NCBI RefSeq assembly: GCF_001513745.1
Contig: NZ_CP013382.1
Location: 186,001 to 250,000 of the forward strand
Source: Burkholderia humptydooensis
GTDB taxonomy: Bacteria > Pseudomonadota > Gammaproteobacteria > Burkholderiales > Burkholderiaceae
Length of the DNA stretch: 64,000 nt
Reading direction: 5' to 3'
Shown here: in pieces, positions 52,736 to 61,446 of the stretch
How positions within the stretch are numbered: the first letter of the stretch is position 1
Layout of the letters: every line of letters begins with the position of its first letter
The notes under the pieces: model-generated
Told to the model about the DNA's origin: nothing
What the model saw: only the letters and a program-made list of their open reading frames with translations
Databases searched by the model: none
Program-made: the position numbers and the translations under genes

Positions 52736-53604
52736 CGAGAAGCGCGAATCACCGCAGTTACCTGTACGTGCCGGCGCACAAGGCGGCTGTCGTCGACAAG
52801 GCCTATGCGAGCGACGCCGATGCGATCGTCCTCGACCTCGAGGACGCGGTGCCGGCCACCCACAAGGCCACCGCGCGCGAGGCCGCGGCGAAGATTCTCG
52901 CGGCGGGGCCGGCGAAGCCGACCTACGTGCGGGTCAATCCGTATTCGAGCCCGTGGTGCCGCGACGACGTCGCGGCGATCGCGCTGCCCGCGCTGTCCGC
53001 GCTGCGCCTGCCGAAGTGCGACGAGCCGCGGGAGATCCGCGAAGTGGCCGCGTGGCTCGACGCACTCGGCAGCGCGGCCGGCATCCAGATCCTGATCGAA
53101 TCCGCGTACGGCGTCGAAACCGCATATCAGCTCGCGACCGCTTCGCCGCGGCTCGAGCGGATCGGGCTCGGCGAGAGCGATCTGCGCGCGGATCTGCAGA
53201 TCGGCGTCGACAACTTCACGCTCGAAGTGTGCCGCGCGCGTTGCGTCGTCGCGGCGCGTGCGGCGGGGCTCGCCGGGCCGATCCAGACCGTCTATCACAC
53301 GCTGACCGATCTCGACGGGCTGCGCGAATCGACGCTGCGCGCGAAGTCGATGGGCTTTGTCGGCCGCTTCGCGATCCATCCGTCGCAGGTGCCGGTGATC
53401 AACGAGGTGTTCACGCCGTCCGCCGACGAGATCGAGGCGGCCGAGCGGATTCTCGACGCGGTCGACGCGGCCGCCGGCGCGTCGTCCGCGTCGTCGGTGT
53501 TCGTGCTGCCCGACGGGCGCGTCGTCGCGCCGCCGCTGATCGCGAATGCGCGCGTCACGCTCGCGCTCGCGGGCAACCTGCGTTCGAACGGAGCCCTGTC
53601 ATGA
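52732..53604 (+). CDS. HpcH/HpaI-family CitE-like lyase, set 2
   Basis: The 290-residue TIM-barrel protein has YLYVPAHKAAVVDKAYASDA then IVLDLEDAVPATHK, YVRVNPYSSPWC, QILIESAYGVETAYQL (metal Glu) and GLGESDLRADLQIGVD. It is a paralogue of 41736-42641, closest around LDLEDAV. It overlaps its neighbours by 4 bp on both sides. It probably cleaves a 3-hydroxyacyl-CoA formed after CoA transfer, releasing acetyl-CoA and a keto acid such as pyruvate or glyoxylate. Confidence 0.9.
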   Translation: MTRSANHRSYLYVPAHKAAVVDKAYASDADAIVLDLEDAVPATHKATAREAAAKILAAGPAKPTYVRVNPYSSPWCRDDVAAIALPALSALRLPKCDEPREIREVAAWLDALGSAAGIQILIESAYGVETAYQLATASPRLERIGLGESDLRADLQIGVDNFTLEVCRARCVVAARAAGLAGPIQTVYHTLTDLDGLRESTLRAKSMGFVGRFAIHPSQVPVINEVFTPSADEIEAAERILDAVDAAAGASSASSVFVLPDGRVVAPPLIANARVTLALAGNLRSNGALS

Positions 53605-55112
53605 ACGAAGCCGATCTGACCATCACACGGGTGGCTGCGCGCCGCGCCGCGCCCGTCGCCACGCCGCCCGCCGACGGCATCGTCGGCGCGCTCGGCCGCT
53701 TCGCGGCCGCGGTTCGCATCGACGGGCTCGACCGGCAACTGCGCGAAGAGGCCGCCGCGCGCGTGCTCGACCTGCTCGGCAACAGCCTGATCGCGCATCG
53801 CGAGTCCGTCGCGCAGGCGGTGCTGCGCGTCGCGCGCGGCTGGGCGGCACGCGGCCCGGCGGGCGTCGTCGGCGCGCGGGACAGGCTGCCTGCGGCGGGC
53901 GCCGCGCTCGTCAACGGCACGCTCGCGCACGCGATGGACTTCGACGATTCGCACATGCTGTCGGTGCTGCATCCGAGCGCGTCGGTGATTCCCGCGGCGC
54001 TCGCCGTCGCCGAGGCGACGACCGCTTCGGGCGCGGCGCTCCTCGACGCGATCACGGTCGGCACCGAGATCTGCATCCGGCTCGGCGTCGCCGCGTACAA
54101 CGAGCGGCTCGGCAATTCGGTGTTCTTCGATCGCGGCCAGCACGCGACCTCGATCTGCGGCACGCTCGGCGCCGCGGCGGCCGCGGCGATGCTGTACGGG
54201 CTCGATGCGGTGGGGATCGCGTCGGCGCTCGGCATCGCCGCGAGCATGGGCGCCGGCTTGCTCGAAGCGAACCGCACGGGCGGCTCGGTCAAGCGCGTTC
54301 ACTGCGGCTGGGCCGCGCACGCGGGCGTGAGCGCGGCGGAATTCGCGGCGGCGGGCGTCACCGCGCCGCCGACCGCGCTCGAAGGCCGGTTCGGCTTCTT
54401 CCATGCGTGGTGCGGCGATCTCGCCGATCCGAACGAAGTGTTGAGCCATCTCGGCGACGAATGGGAGACGAGCCAGATCATCTTCAAGCCGTATCCGTGC
54501 AACCACTTCACGCACCCGGGCATCGACGCCGCGCTGCAACTGAAGGCCGGGGGCTTGCACGCGGACGAGGTGGCGTCGATCGAGCTGAGCGTCGCGGGCC
54601 CGACGCTGCGCACGATCGGCGAGCCCGCCGAAATCAAGATGCGACCGCCGAACGGCTATGCGGCCGCGTTCTCGGGGCCGTACACGGTCGCGGCCGCACT
54701 GCTCGGCGGCGGCGGGCTCGGCGTCTGGTTCGACGACTTCGACGATGCGCACGTGCACGATCCCGCGCGGCGCGCGCTCGCCGCGAAGGTGCGCTGCGTC
54801 GCCGATCCGTGGTGCGATGCGCGCTTTCCGGCGGGGCTGCCGGCGGTGATGCGCGTGACGACCGTGAACGGGCATGCGCTCGAGGCGCGCATCGAATCGA
54901 GCAAGGGCACCAATGCGCGGCCGCTGACCGAGCAGGAGCTGACGGCGAAGTTCATGCTGGCCGCGGGCGCGACGCTCGGCATGCCGTTGGCGCTCGCGCT
55001 GCGCGATGCGGTGTCGGCGCTCGTCGACGGCGGGTCGCTCGCGCCGCTCGTGGAATTGACGACCGGCTCGGCCGGCGCGTCGTCGACCGATACGGGAGGC
55101 TCGCTTGACTGA
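53601..55112 (+). CDS. MmgE/PrpD-family protein, set 2 (cytosolic)
   Basis: This 503-residue MmgE/PrpD protein has no signal peptide, in contrast to the set 1 copy. Motifs include ARVLDLLGNSLIAHRES, ALVNGTLAHAMDFDDSHMLS, VLHPSASVIPAALAVAEATT, FDRGQHATSICGTLGAAAAA and FKPYPCNHFTHPGIDAAL. Family members dehydrate, decarboxylate or epimerise tricarboxylates and related acids. It overlaps CitE by 4 bp and the cyclase TTG start by 8 bp, so the last three set 2 genes form a tight block. Confidence 0.88.
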   Translation: MNEADLTITRVAARRAAPVATPPADGIVGALGRFAAAVRIDGLDRQLREEAAARVLDLLGNSLIAHRESVAQAVLRVARGWAARGPAGVVGARDRLPAAGAALVNGTLAHAMDFDDSHMLSVLHPSASVIPAALAVAEATTASGAALLDAITVGTEICIRLGVAAYNERLGNSVFFDRGQHATSICGTLGAAAAAAMLYGLDAVGIASALGIAASMGAGLLEANRTGGSVKRVHCGWAAHAGVSAAEFAAAGVTAPPTALEGRFGFFHAWCGDLADPNEVLSHLGDEWETSQIIFKPYPCNHFTHPGIDAALQLKAGGLHADEVASIELSVAGPTLRTIGEPAEIKMRPPNGYAAAFSGPYTVAAALLGGGGLGVWFDDFDDAHVHDPARRALAAKVRCVADPWCDARFPAGLPAVMRVTTVNGHALEARIESSKGTNARPLTEQELTAKFMLAAGATLGMPLALALRDAVSALVDGGSLAPLVELTTGSAGASSTDTGGSLD

Positions 55113-56115
55113 ACGAAGATGGAAACGGCGCCCGGCTGGGTCGAACTGGGGTGAATTTGGAGATGAGGACCAGAAGGGGCGGCTGAACTGGCTGACGGAG
55201 GGGAAGGTGCTGGAGGGGCTGTTGGAGGTGAAGGTGGGGAAGGTGTTTTCGCTGAGCCTGCCGCTGGACGTGCCGCGGGGTGGAGGGCTGAACGCGCGGC
55301 GGCAGCCGCCGCGGGTGATGGCGGCGCAACTGGGGGGGCGTCCGTACTTTGGGTATAGGGCGGACGAATCGGCGCGCAACGCGACGGACGTGGTGTGCGA
55401 CGACGCGTTCTGCGTGCACTCGCAGTACTCGACGCAGTGGGATGCGCTGTCGCACGTGGGCGGGGTGTTCGACGCGGACGATGATGGGCATGCGGAGGTG
55501 GTGTTCTACAACGGCTACCGGTTGGGGGAGCACGTGGTGGTGCCGAAGGAAGGGGACAGCGAGGGCGGCGCGCATGCGCTGGGGATCGAGGTGATGGCGC
55601 AGACGGGGGTACAGGGACGCGGAGTGCTGATCGATCTGCGGCACCACTACGGAGACGGGCGGCGCAAGGTGGGCTACGACGCGCTGATGCGGGTGCTGGA
55701 GGCGGACCGTGTGGAGGTGGAGCGCGGGGACATGGTGTGCGTGCACACGGGGTTCGCGGAGAGGTTGCTGGGGGAGGAGGCGGGAGCGTTGACGGGGTGT
55801 TGCGTGCTGGACGGAGAGGACGGGCGGCTGCTGAAGTGGGTGGACGAGAGCGGGCTGTCGGTGCTGGCGGCGGACAATCACGCGGTGGAAGAGCGGCCCG
55901 GGGTGTTGAAGTCGCGGGAGGTCCCCGGCGCGCTGATGCCGTTGCATGAGCTGTGCCTGTTCAAGCTGGGGATTCACCTGGGCGAGCTGTGGAGGCTGAC
56001 GCCGCTGGCGGAGTGGTTGCGTATGGAAGGGCGCAGCCGGTTTCTGCTGACGGCGCCGCCGCTGCACATTCGCGGGCTGGTCGGCTCTCCTGTCAATCCG
56101 GTCGCGACCGTCTGA
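55105..56115 (+). CDS. Cyclase-family metal-dependent hydrolase, copy 2
   Basis: The 336-residue near-twin of 45027-46034 differs by Arg to Gly in LTGCCVLDGEDG and by Thr-Ala to Met-Glu in WLRMEGRSRFLL. It starts at TTG 55105 inside the MmgE/PrpD gene, with GGGAGG 5-10 nt before; the ATG of copy 1 is missing because the repeat begins in codon 2. The same STQWDALSH metal motif and GGG-rich codons are present. A strong terminator follows, so it closes the set 2 operon. Confidence 0.85.
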   Translation: MTERRWKRRPAGSNWGEFGDEDQKGRLNWLTEGKVLEGLLEVKVGKVFSLSLPLDVPRGGGLNARRQPPRVMAAQLGGRPYFGYRADESARNATDVVCDDAFCVHSQYSTQWDALSHVGGVFDADDDGHAEVVFYNGYRLGEHVVVPKEGDSEGGAHALGIEVMAQTGVQGRGVLIDLRHHYGDGRRKVGYDALMRVLEADRVEVERGDMVCVHTGFAERLLGEEAGALTGCCVLDGEDGRLLKWVDESGLSVLAADNHAVEERPGVLKSREVPGALMPLHELCLFKLGIHLGELWRLTPLAEWLRMEGRSRFLLTAPPLHIRGLVGSPVNPVATV

Positions 56116-56117
56116 AT
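55111..56117 (+). repeat. Long direct repeat, copy 2 (cyclase coding sequence)
   Basis: Partner of 45030-46036, same orientation, five substitutions in about 1007 bp. Ends coincide with the coding sequence, not with IS-like termini, and no target-site duplication was seen. Confidence 0.93.
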
Positions 56118-56136
56118 CGCGACGACCCGAGAGAGA

Positions 56137-56167
56137 ACACGCGGCGGCTTCGGCCGCCGCGTGTTTT
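56137..56167 (+). terminator. Intrinsic terminator of the set 2 operon
   Basis: ACACGCGGCGGC pairs perfectly with GCCGCCGCGTGT around a TTCG tetraloop, followed by TTTTTT, 22 bp after the cyclase copy 2 stop. Confidence 0.93.
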
Positions 56168-56385
56168 TTCGCGCGCCGCCGCTTGCGAATCCGGGATGTT
56201 TACAAAAATGACGATCCTTTCCGGCCTGTAACGGAAACCGTGCTCTTATTCTAATTGAGGCAAGGTATTTAAATAATTGGGCTATTCTTTTTCGTCGAAT
56301 TACTAAATTCAATTTTTATTTGTATTTCGAAAATTCCGAAGGCTGATCATTTGGCGGCCAATTTCGGAAAAGGAATGGCGCAATC

Positions 56386-57327
56386 ATGAATCTACGCTCG
56401 ATCGACCTGAATCTGCTCGTCATACTGGATGCGCTGCTCGCGGAGCGGCAGGTGACCCGCGCCGGACAAAGGGTCGGCTTGACGCAGCCGGCCGTCAGCA
56501 ACGCGCTCGGGCGGCTGCGCTACGTGTTCAAGGACGAGATCCTGGTGCGCACGCCGCTCGGCATGGAGCTGACGCCCCGGGCGAAAGCGCTCGCTTGCCC
56601 GATTCGTCAGATCTTGCAACAGATCGAAGAATTATTTGTTCCGGAAAATCAATTCGATTCATTTACGTCAGATCGCCGTTTTACGCTTCGAATGTCGGAC
56701 CTGACCGAATTGCTGCTGTTGCCGCCGCTGCTGCGCAATATTCGGGGGACGGCTCCGCACATCCGGATGAACGTGATGCACCTGAATGCGGACAAGACCA
56801 TCGAGGCGCTCGATTCCGGCCGGCTCGACATGGCGGTCTGCGCGGGGCTCGATCATCCGGGCTCGATTTCGTCGCACGTGCTGTTTCAGGACCGGCTCGT
56901 CTGCGTGCTGAGCCGCCGCCATCCGGATGCGAACAGGCCGCTCACGCTCGAGCGCTTCGCGGCGCTCGACTTTCTCAACGTATCGATCAATCCCGTCGAC
57001 AGCAGCCTGATCGATACCATGCTCGCGGAGATGCGCTTCACGCGCCGCATCGCGTTCAACGTGCCGCACTGGCTCGTCGTGCCGAGCATGCTCGACGCGC
57101 TGCCGCTCGCCGTCATCATGTCCGAGCGGCACGCGCTGAGCCTCGGCGACTCGCGCCTCGCGATTCGCGAACTGCCGCTCGATCTCGAGCCGGTGACGTG
57201 GTCGCTGTACTGGCACCGGCGCTACGACAACAGCGTCGCGCACAACTGGCTGCGCAACTGCATCACGGATGTCGTCGACGCGATCCAGCAGCGCGGCGTG
57301 CTCGAAGAGGCGAGCGCGGTGGGTTGA
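56386..57327 (+). CDS. LysR-family transcriptional regulator (NodD-like)
   Basis: The 313-residue LysR protein has MNLRSIDLNLLVILDALLAE, wHTH VTRAGQRVGLTQPAVSNALG and the NodD-type helix YVFKDEILVRTPLGMELT. The C-terminal effector domain contains VTWSLYWHRRYDNSVAHNWL. It follows the set 2 terminator with its own AT-rich upstream region (about 56220-56385), and is a candidate regulator of set 2. The effector is unknown. Confidence 0.9.
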   Translation: MNLRSIDLNLLVILDALLAERQVTRAGQRVGLTQPAVSNALGRLRYVFKDEILVRTPLGMELTPRAKALACPIRQILQQIEELFVPENQFDSFTSDRRFTLRMSDLTELLLLPPLLRNIRGTAPHIRMNVMHLNADKTIEALDSGRLDMAVCAGLDHPGSISSHVLFQDRLVCVLSRRHPDANRPLTLERFAALDFLNVSINPVDSSLIDTMLAEMRFTRRIAFNVPHWLVVPSMLDALPLAVIMSERHALSLGDSRLAIRELPLDLEPVTWSLYWHRRYDNSVAHNWLRNCITDVVDAIQQRGVLEEASAVG

Positions 57328-57329
57328 GC

Positions 57330-58181
57330 GGCGCGGCGCTGTCGCCGCGCTCGCCTGTCGGCGCGACGGTGGCCGACGGGCGGCTCGTCGCGGCGGCGAT
57401 CGGCAAGCGCCCCGGCCTGCTGCTCGCGCGCGACGGTCGTGCGCAATCTCGCGACGACGATCACGCTGACCGACGCGCAAGGCAGCGCGATCGCGGTCCA
57501 GACGCTGAACCGGCCGATCCTCGGCACGGTCGTCAATTGCGGCGTGCCGGCGCGCACGCCGACGAGCGCGCCGGCGCTGGACACGGTGTGCACGAACCAT
57601 GACGACCTCGTGATGTATGACTCGCTGTACCTGCGCGGCGGCGCGTCGAACACACTCGTCGACGCGGGCTACCAGGGCGCGAGATACGAGCTCGCGGTCG
57701 GTGCGAACGGCGCCGTCGTCGCCGGCCACGCGACGCTCGGCGCGGCGCCGCCGCCGAACGGCTACGTGCCGCAGGGGCTCGGCGCGAGCGCCGCGTGGCT
57801 GCAGGCGCACGCGACGCCGGGCACGCGCCTCGCGGTATCGCGCCGACGGTGGGCGGCGTCGACGCGGGCGAAGGCGGCACAGCGAACGGCAACTGGTACA
57901 ACGGCTGGTACGTCGCGCGCAACGGGCGCACCGCGGTCGGCGTCGCGGCCGGCGGCACGATCCTGCTCGTCGAGATCGACGGCCGGCTGCCCGCGCTGAG
58001 CGTCGGCACGAGCATTCCGGAAACGGCGGCGGTGATGGCGTGGCTCGGCGCGATGTCGGCCGTCAATCTCGACGGCGGCGGATCGAGCAACATGGTGATC
58101 GGCGGGAAGGCGGTCGGACATCCGTCCGATGCGACGGGCGAGCGGGGCGCCGGCGACACGCTGATGCTGTTGCCGGGCTGA
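57330..58181 (+). pseudogene. Phosphodiester-glycosidase (NAGPA-domain) gene, frameshifted remnant
   Basis: Consecutive fragments in different frames carry one protein: GATVADGRLVAAAIGKRPGL near 57360; LATTITLTDAQGSAIAVQTL to GYVPQGLGASAAWLQAHATP (57440-57830); then NGNWYNGWYVARNGRTAVGV and AVNLDGGGSSNMVIGGKAVG to 58181. The last contains the NLDGGGSS active-site motif of the NAGPA domain, which removes N-acetylglucosamine from phosphodiesters. At least two frameshifts (near 57435 and 57840) and no N-terminal start or signal peptide show it is inactive. Confidence 0.75.
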
Positions 58182-58226
58182 CGAAGAAGCCGCGCGCGCA
58201 TGGCCTGCGCGCACGGTGTGGCGCCA

Positions 58227-58430
58227 TCAATGGCGCAGGTCGGTCCTCGCGCGCTTCGCGCTCGACGCGTCGTCCTGCGTTGCCTCGTCCGCGTCGCGGG
58301 GATCGTCGTCGCGCTCCGTCAGGAGCGCGTCGACGTCGGCCGCCGCAGCCGCCGCGCGCAGCGCCGCGCACCGCTGCGCGCGGCGGATGTCCGACAGCAT
58401 CCGCCAAAGCCTCGTCGTCTTGCTTTTCAT
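58227..58430 (-). CDS. Small hypothetical protein
   Basis: The 67-residue minus-strand frame starts MKSKTTRLWRMLSDIRRAQR and continues CAALRAAAAAADVDALLTER, with a ribosome-site-like GGGAGAG 6 nt before the ATG. Composition (helical, charged, soluble) looks coding. Family unknown. The rest of 58182-58542 shows nothing else of note. Confidence 0.45.
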   Translation of the reverse strand: MKSKTTRLWRMLSDIRRAQRCAALRAAAAAADVDALLTERDDDPRDADEATQDDASSAKRARTDLRH

Positions 58431-58542
58431 CGCACTCTCCCTGCCGATGTCGCCCGTGCCGGCGAATTGGTTTCAGTGTAGGACGCTTGCGGGCGAACCG
58501 TAGGGAGAATGTGGCGCGCAAGTTACATGTCGAGGGATTTCA

Positions 58543-60045
58543 CTAGTGCGCGGCGGCGGCCTGCGCTCCGCGACGCTGCGCTTCGCAGCGGTGATGCTCG
58601 CGCGAGAGCCTGTTCATCAGCGGCAGCATCAGCAGGCCGATCGCCATGCCGGCCGCCGCGAGCCAGCCGAGGCCCGTGAACAGCTTGATGTAAAGCGGCA
58701 GCGACGCGGTTGCGGGCAGATCGTTCGACGGCATCTGCGCGAAGTTCGCGACGACGCTGCCGAGATATTGAGATACGCCCGTCGCGACGAAGTACGCGCC
58801 CATCATGAAGCCGCCCATCCGCGCCGGCACGTAGCGCGCGATCATCGCGAGGCCGAGGCCGCTCACGAGCAGCTCGCCGAGCGAGTAGAAGCCGTAGCCC
58901 GCGACCATGAACCACGACGACACGCGGCCGTCGACCGCGAAGTGCCCGCTGATCGCGAACGCGAGGTAGCCGAGCGCGACGACGCCGAAGCCGAGCGCGT
59001 ATTTGCCGGCGACGGGCAGATCGCGGCCGCGCTTGCCGAGGCCGTCGTAGATCGCGACGAGCACGGGGCTCAGCAGCATGATCCAGATCGGGTTGAGCGC
59101 CTGGAACTGCGCGGGGCTCCACGTGAAGAGCGTCGTGCCGAACAGCATGAAGCGCGGATCGACGTTGCGCAGCGCGAACAGCGTGAGCGATGTCTGCATC
59201 TGCACGTAGAAGATGAAGAACAGAATCACCTGCGCGATCAGGAGCAGCGCGGCGATGAGGCCCGAGCGCTCGGAGCGGTTCGATTTCGCGATCATGTACG
59301 CGAAGATCGCGAGGATCGCGAACGCGGCAACCCACACGCTCGCGACCGCGAGCCGCTTGTGCCCGAGCACGTACATCGTCACGAGGCCGAGCGCGACGCC
59401 GCCCGCCGCGACCGCCGCGAGGCGGCGCCAGTGAACGGGTTGCGCATCGGGCTGCGAGCCGATGTGCGCGAGCGTGCGATGCATCAGCACGAAGTTGAGG
59501 ATGCCGAGCGCCATCCCCGCGCAGCAGACGGCGAACGCGGCATGCCAGCCCCAGTGATCCTTGATCCACGGCGTGGCGAGCATCGACGCGGTGGAGCCGA
59601 TGTTGACCGCCATGTAGTAGATCGTGAACGCGCTGTCGATGCGCGCGTCGTCGCCTTCGTAGATGCGGCGCACGAGATTCGCGGCATTCGACTTGAAGAG
59701 CCCGTTGCCGACGACGATCACGCCGAGCGATGCGTACATGAACGCGAGATGATCGTTCGGAATCGCAAGCATCAGGTAGCCTGCGCACAGCACGACGGCG
59801 CCGATGACCATCGAGCGGCGCGCGCCGAGCACCTTGTCGCCGATCCAGCCGCCGATCGACGGCGACGCGTAGACGAGCGCGGTGAACGCGCCCCAGGTGA
59901 GGTTCGCCTGGCCGTCGGTGAAGCCGAGCTTGTCGACCATGAACAGGACGAGCAGGGCCGCCATCCCGTAGTAGCCGAAGCGCTCCCACATTTCGATCAT
60001 GAAGACCGTCGTGAACGAGCGGGTCTGGGAGACGTGAGTATTCAT
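58543..60045 (-). CDS. POT-family proton-dependent oligopeptide transporter
   Basis: The 500-residue, 14-helix carrier (DtpA/TppB type) has the POT motif MIEMWERFGYYGMAALLVLF, corresponding to E-x-x-E-R-F-x-Y-Y, and GGWIGDKVLGARRSMVIGAV. IYYMAVNIGSTASMLATPWI is the second POT signature, and a helix 7-8 region with FFIFYVQMQTSLTLFA follows. It imports di- and tripeptides with protons. It is divergent from the XRE-cupin gene, and an oligopeptide ABC system lies beyond, so the area concerns peptide uptake. Confidence 0.93.
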   Translation of the reverse strand: MNTHVSQTRSFTTVFMIEMWERFGYYGMAALLVLFMVDKLGFTDGQANLTWGAFTALVYASPSIGGWIGDKVLGARRSMVIGAVVLCAGYLMLAIPNDHLAFMYASLGVIVVGNGLFKSNAANLVRRIYEGDDARIDSAFTIYYMAVNIGSTASMLATPWIKDHWGWHAAFAVCCAGMALGILNFVLMHRTLAHIGSQPDAQPVHWRRLAAVAAGGVALGLVTMYVLGHKRLAVASVWVAAFAILAIFAYMIAKSNRSERSGLIAALLLIAQVILFFIFYVQMQTSLTLFALRNVDPRFMLFGTTLFTWSPAQFQALNPIWIMLLSPVLVAIYDGLGKRGRDLPVAGKYALGFGVVALGYLAFAISGHFAVDGRVSSWFMVAGYGFYSLGELLVSGLGLAMIARYVPARMGGFMMGAYFVATGVSQYLGSVVANFAQMPSNDLPATASLPLYIKLFTGLGWLAAAGMAIGLLMLPLMNRLSREHHRCEAQRRGAQAAAAH

Positions 60046-60681
60046 TGTGCACCTCTGGATTGAACAGACGAAACGCCGCGCGCGACGGCGCGACGGATAG
60101 CGGGCGAGACGCCGGCCGCGGCGTGGCGGCGTGCGGGGCCCGGCGGATCGGCGCCTGCCCGTGGATTGCGCGGTGGAGGTGGCGAGGTGGCGAAGCATGC
60201 GCGTGCGGCGCGCTGGAAAGTGCAAGTGGTTGTCATGTCGTCAAGCGGGCAAGCGCCCGGGTCGGGGCGCAAGGCGAGGCGCGGCGCGCGGCGGATGGGC
60301 CGTGCGACGTCGCCGGTGAAAAACGGGCTGGCCGCGAGATCGTCGCGGCCAGCGAGGCGGCCGCGATTCGCGCGGCGTGTCTGTTCTTCGTCACTCAGGG
60401 TAATCCCCGAAAAAGAGGGCTGTCTTCTTTGCTGCTCATGGCCGTGGGCTGATTGAAAGCCGGTTGCCGTGATCTGTCGCAACACGCGCAAACCCGCGTG
60501 CAGCTTGCCTGTGAAGGCGGCGAGTCTGGCAAGATAGCGTGCCGTCCCGATCTTGCCGCCGCCGTTCGCTGTGTCCGCGTCAGGGCGGCGGCGTAGTTCG
60601 GGACGACGAAGAGTAAGTCATATCTATCAAACTTCGTTATTTTCCATCAAACATTTTTTGACGATCAGATTTCGGCCTGCT
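60046..60681. other. Divergent promoter region between POT and XRE-cupin genes
   Basis: No gene is supported in 636 bp. The AT-rich part 60610-60670 holds ATCAAAC twice (60626-60632 and 60646-60652), 20 bp apart on the same DNA face. This is a possible regulator site or promoter element. A minus-strand open frame here has no RBS or family resemblance. Confidence 0.45.
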
Positions 60682-61263
60682 ATGGTTCCTTCCACTGAAA
60701 ACACGCGGCCAGCCAATGCGGGTGTGGCGCTCGGGAGCAAGATTCGGGCGTTGCGGCAGAGGCTGAAGCGCACGCTTGACGAAACAGCGACCGCCGCGGG
60801 TATTTCCAAGCCGTTTTTGTCGCAGGTCGAACGCGGGCTCGCGTCGCCGTCCATCACGTCGCTGGCCGGCATCGCGCACGCGCTGGGCGTTACGGTGCAG
60901 TACTTCGTCGAGACGCCGAGCGAAGAGCGTTCGGTCTGCCGCGGCGAACAGTTGCGCTTTTTCAGCTTCGCCGACTCGGCGAACCTGTTCGCGCGGCTGA
61001 CGAACGTGCCGGAGGGGCGTCAGCTCGAGGCGATTCTCGTGCGGATGCCGCCGGGACAGAAGCGCTCCGAGGTCACGACGCATGCAGGCGAGGAATTCCT
61101 GTACGTGATCGAGGGCGAGGTGTCGTTGACGCTGGAAGGCAAGTCGTTCGCGCTGCATGCCGGCGACAGCGCGCACTACCAGTCGACGGTCCCGCATAGC
61201 TGGGTCAACACCGCGAAGATCGAATCGGTGGTGGTCTGGGTGGGAACGCCGAGATTGTTCTAG
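60682..61263 (+). CDS. XRE-family regulator with cupin sensor domain
   Basis: The 193-residue protein has an XRE HTH at residues 17-72 (LGSKIRALRQRLKRTLDETA, then ISKPFLSQVERGLASPSITS) and a cupin_2 domain at about 120-190 (HAGEEFLYVIEGEVSLTLEG, HAGDSAHYQSTVPHSWVNT). Such regulators (PuuR-like) control amine or peptide catabolism and bind a small ligand in the cupin. It is divergent from the POT gene and upstream of the oligopeptide ABC genes, both likely targets. Confidence 0.9.
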   Translation: MVPSTENTRPANAGVALGSKIRALRQRLKRTLDETATAAGISKPFLSQVERGLASPSITSLAGIAHALGVTVQYFVETPSEERSVCRGEQLRFFSFADSANLFARLTNVPEGRQLEAILVRMPPGQKRSEVTTHAGEEFLYVIEGEVSLTLEGKSFALHAGDSAHYQSTVPHSWVNTAKIESVVVWVGTPRLF

Positions 61264-61446
61264 GGCGGGGCATTCCTTCATGTGCTGGATGGGGTGCCTG
61301 CCGAAAGGAACGTAAGGATGACTAACATGAAATACAGGCACCAGGGGCCCCCCGTTTCTCCGCAGCCCTAAGCGTTCTTCGCGCCGCGCACGGCTTCGTG
61401 CCGCGCGTGCCATTCCGCTACCCGCTACTGCTATCAATCGCACACG

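Noticed and set aside
60042..60491. 149-codon minus-strand frame upstream of the POT gene
   Set aside because: Overlaps the POT start, lacks an RBS and has Pro/Arg-rich noncoding composition.
61293..61342. GGTGCCTG/CAGGCACC as a terminator or riboswitch before OppA
   Set aside because: Loop of 34 nt, no U-tract and no recognised aptamer features; noted only as an inverted repeat.
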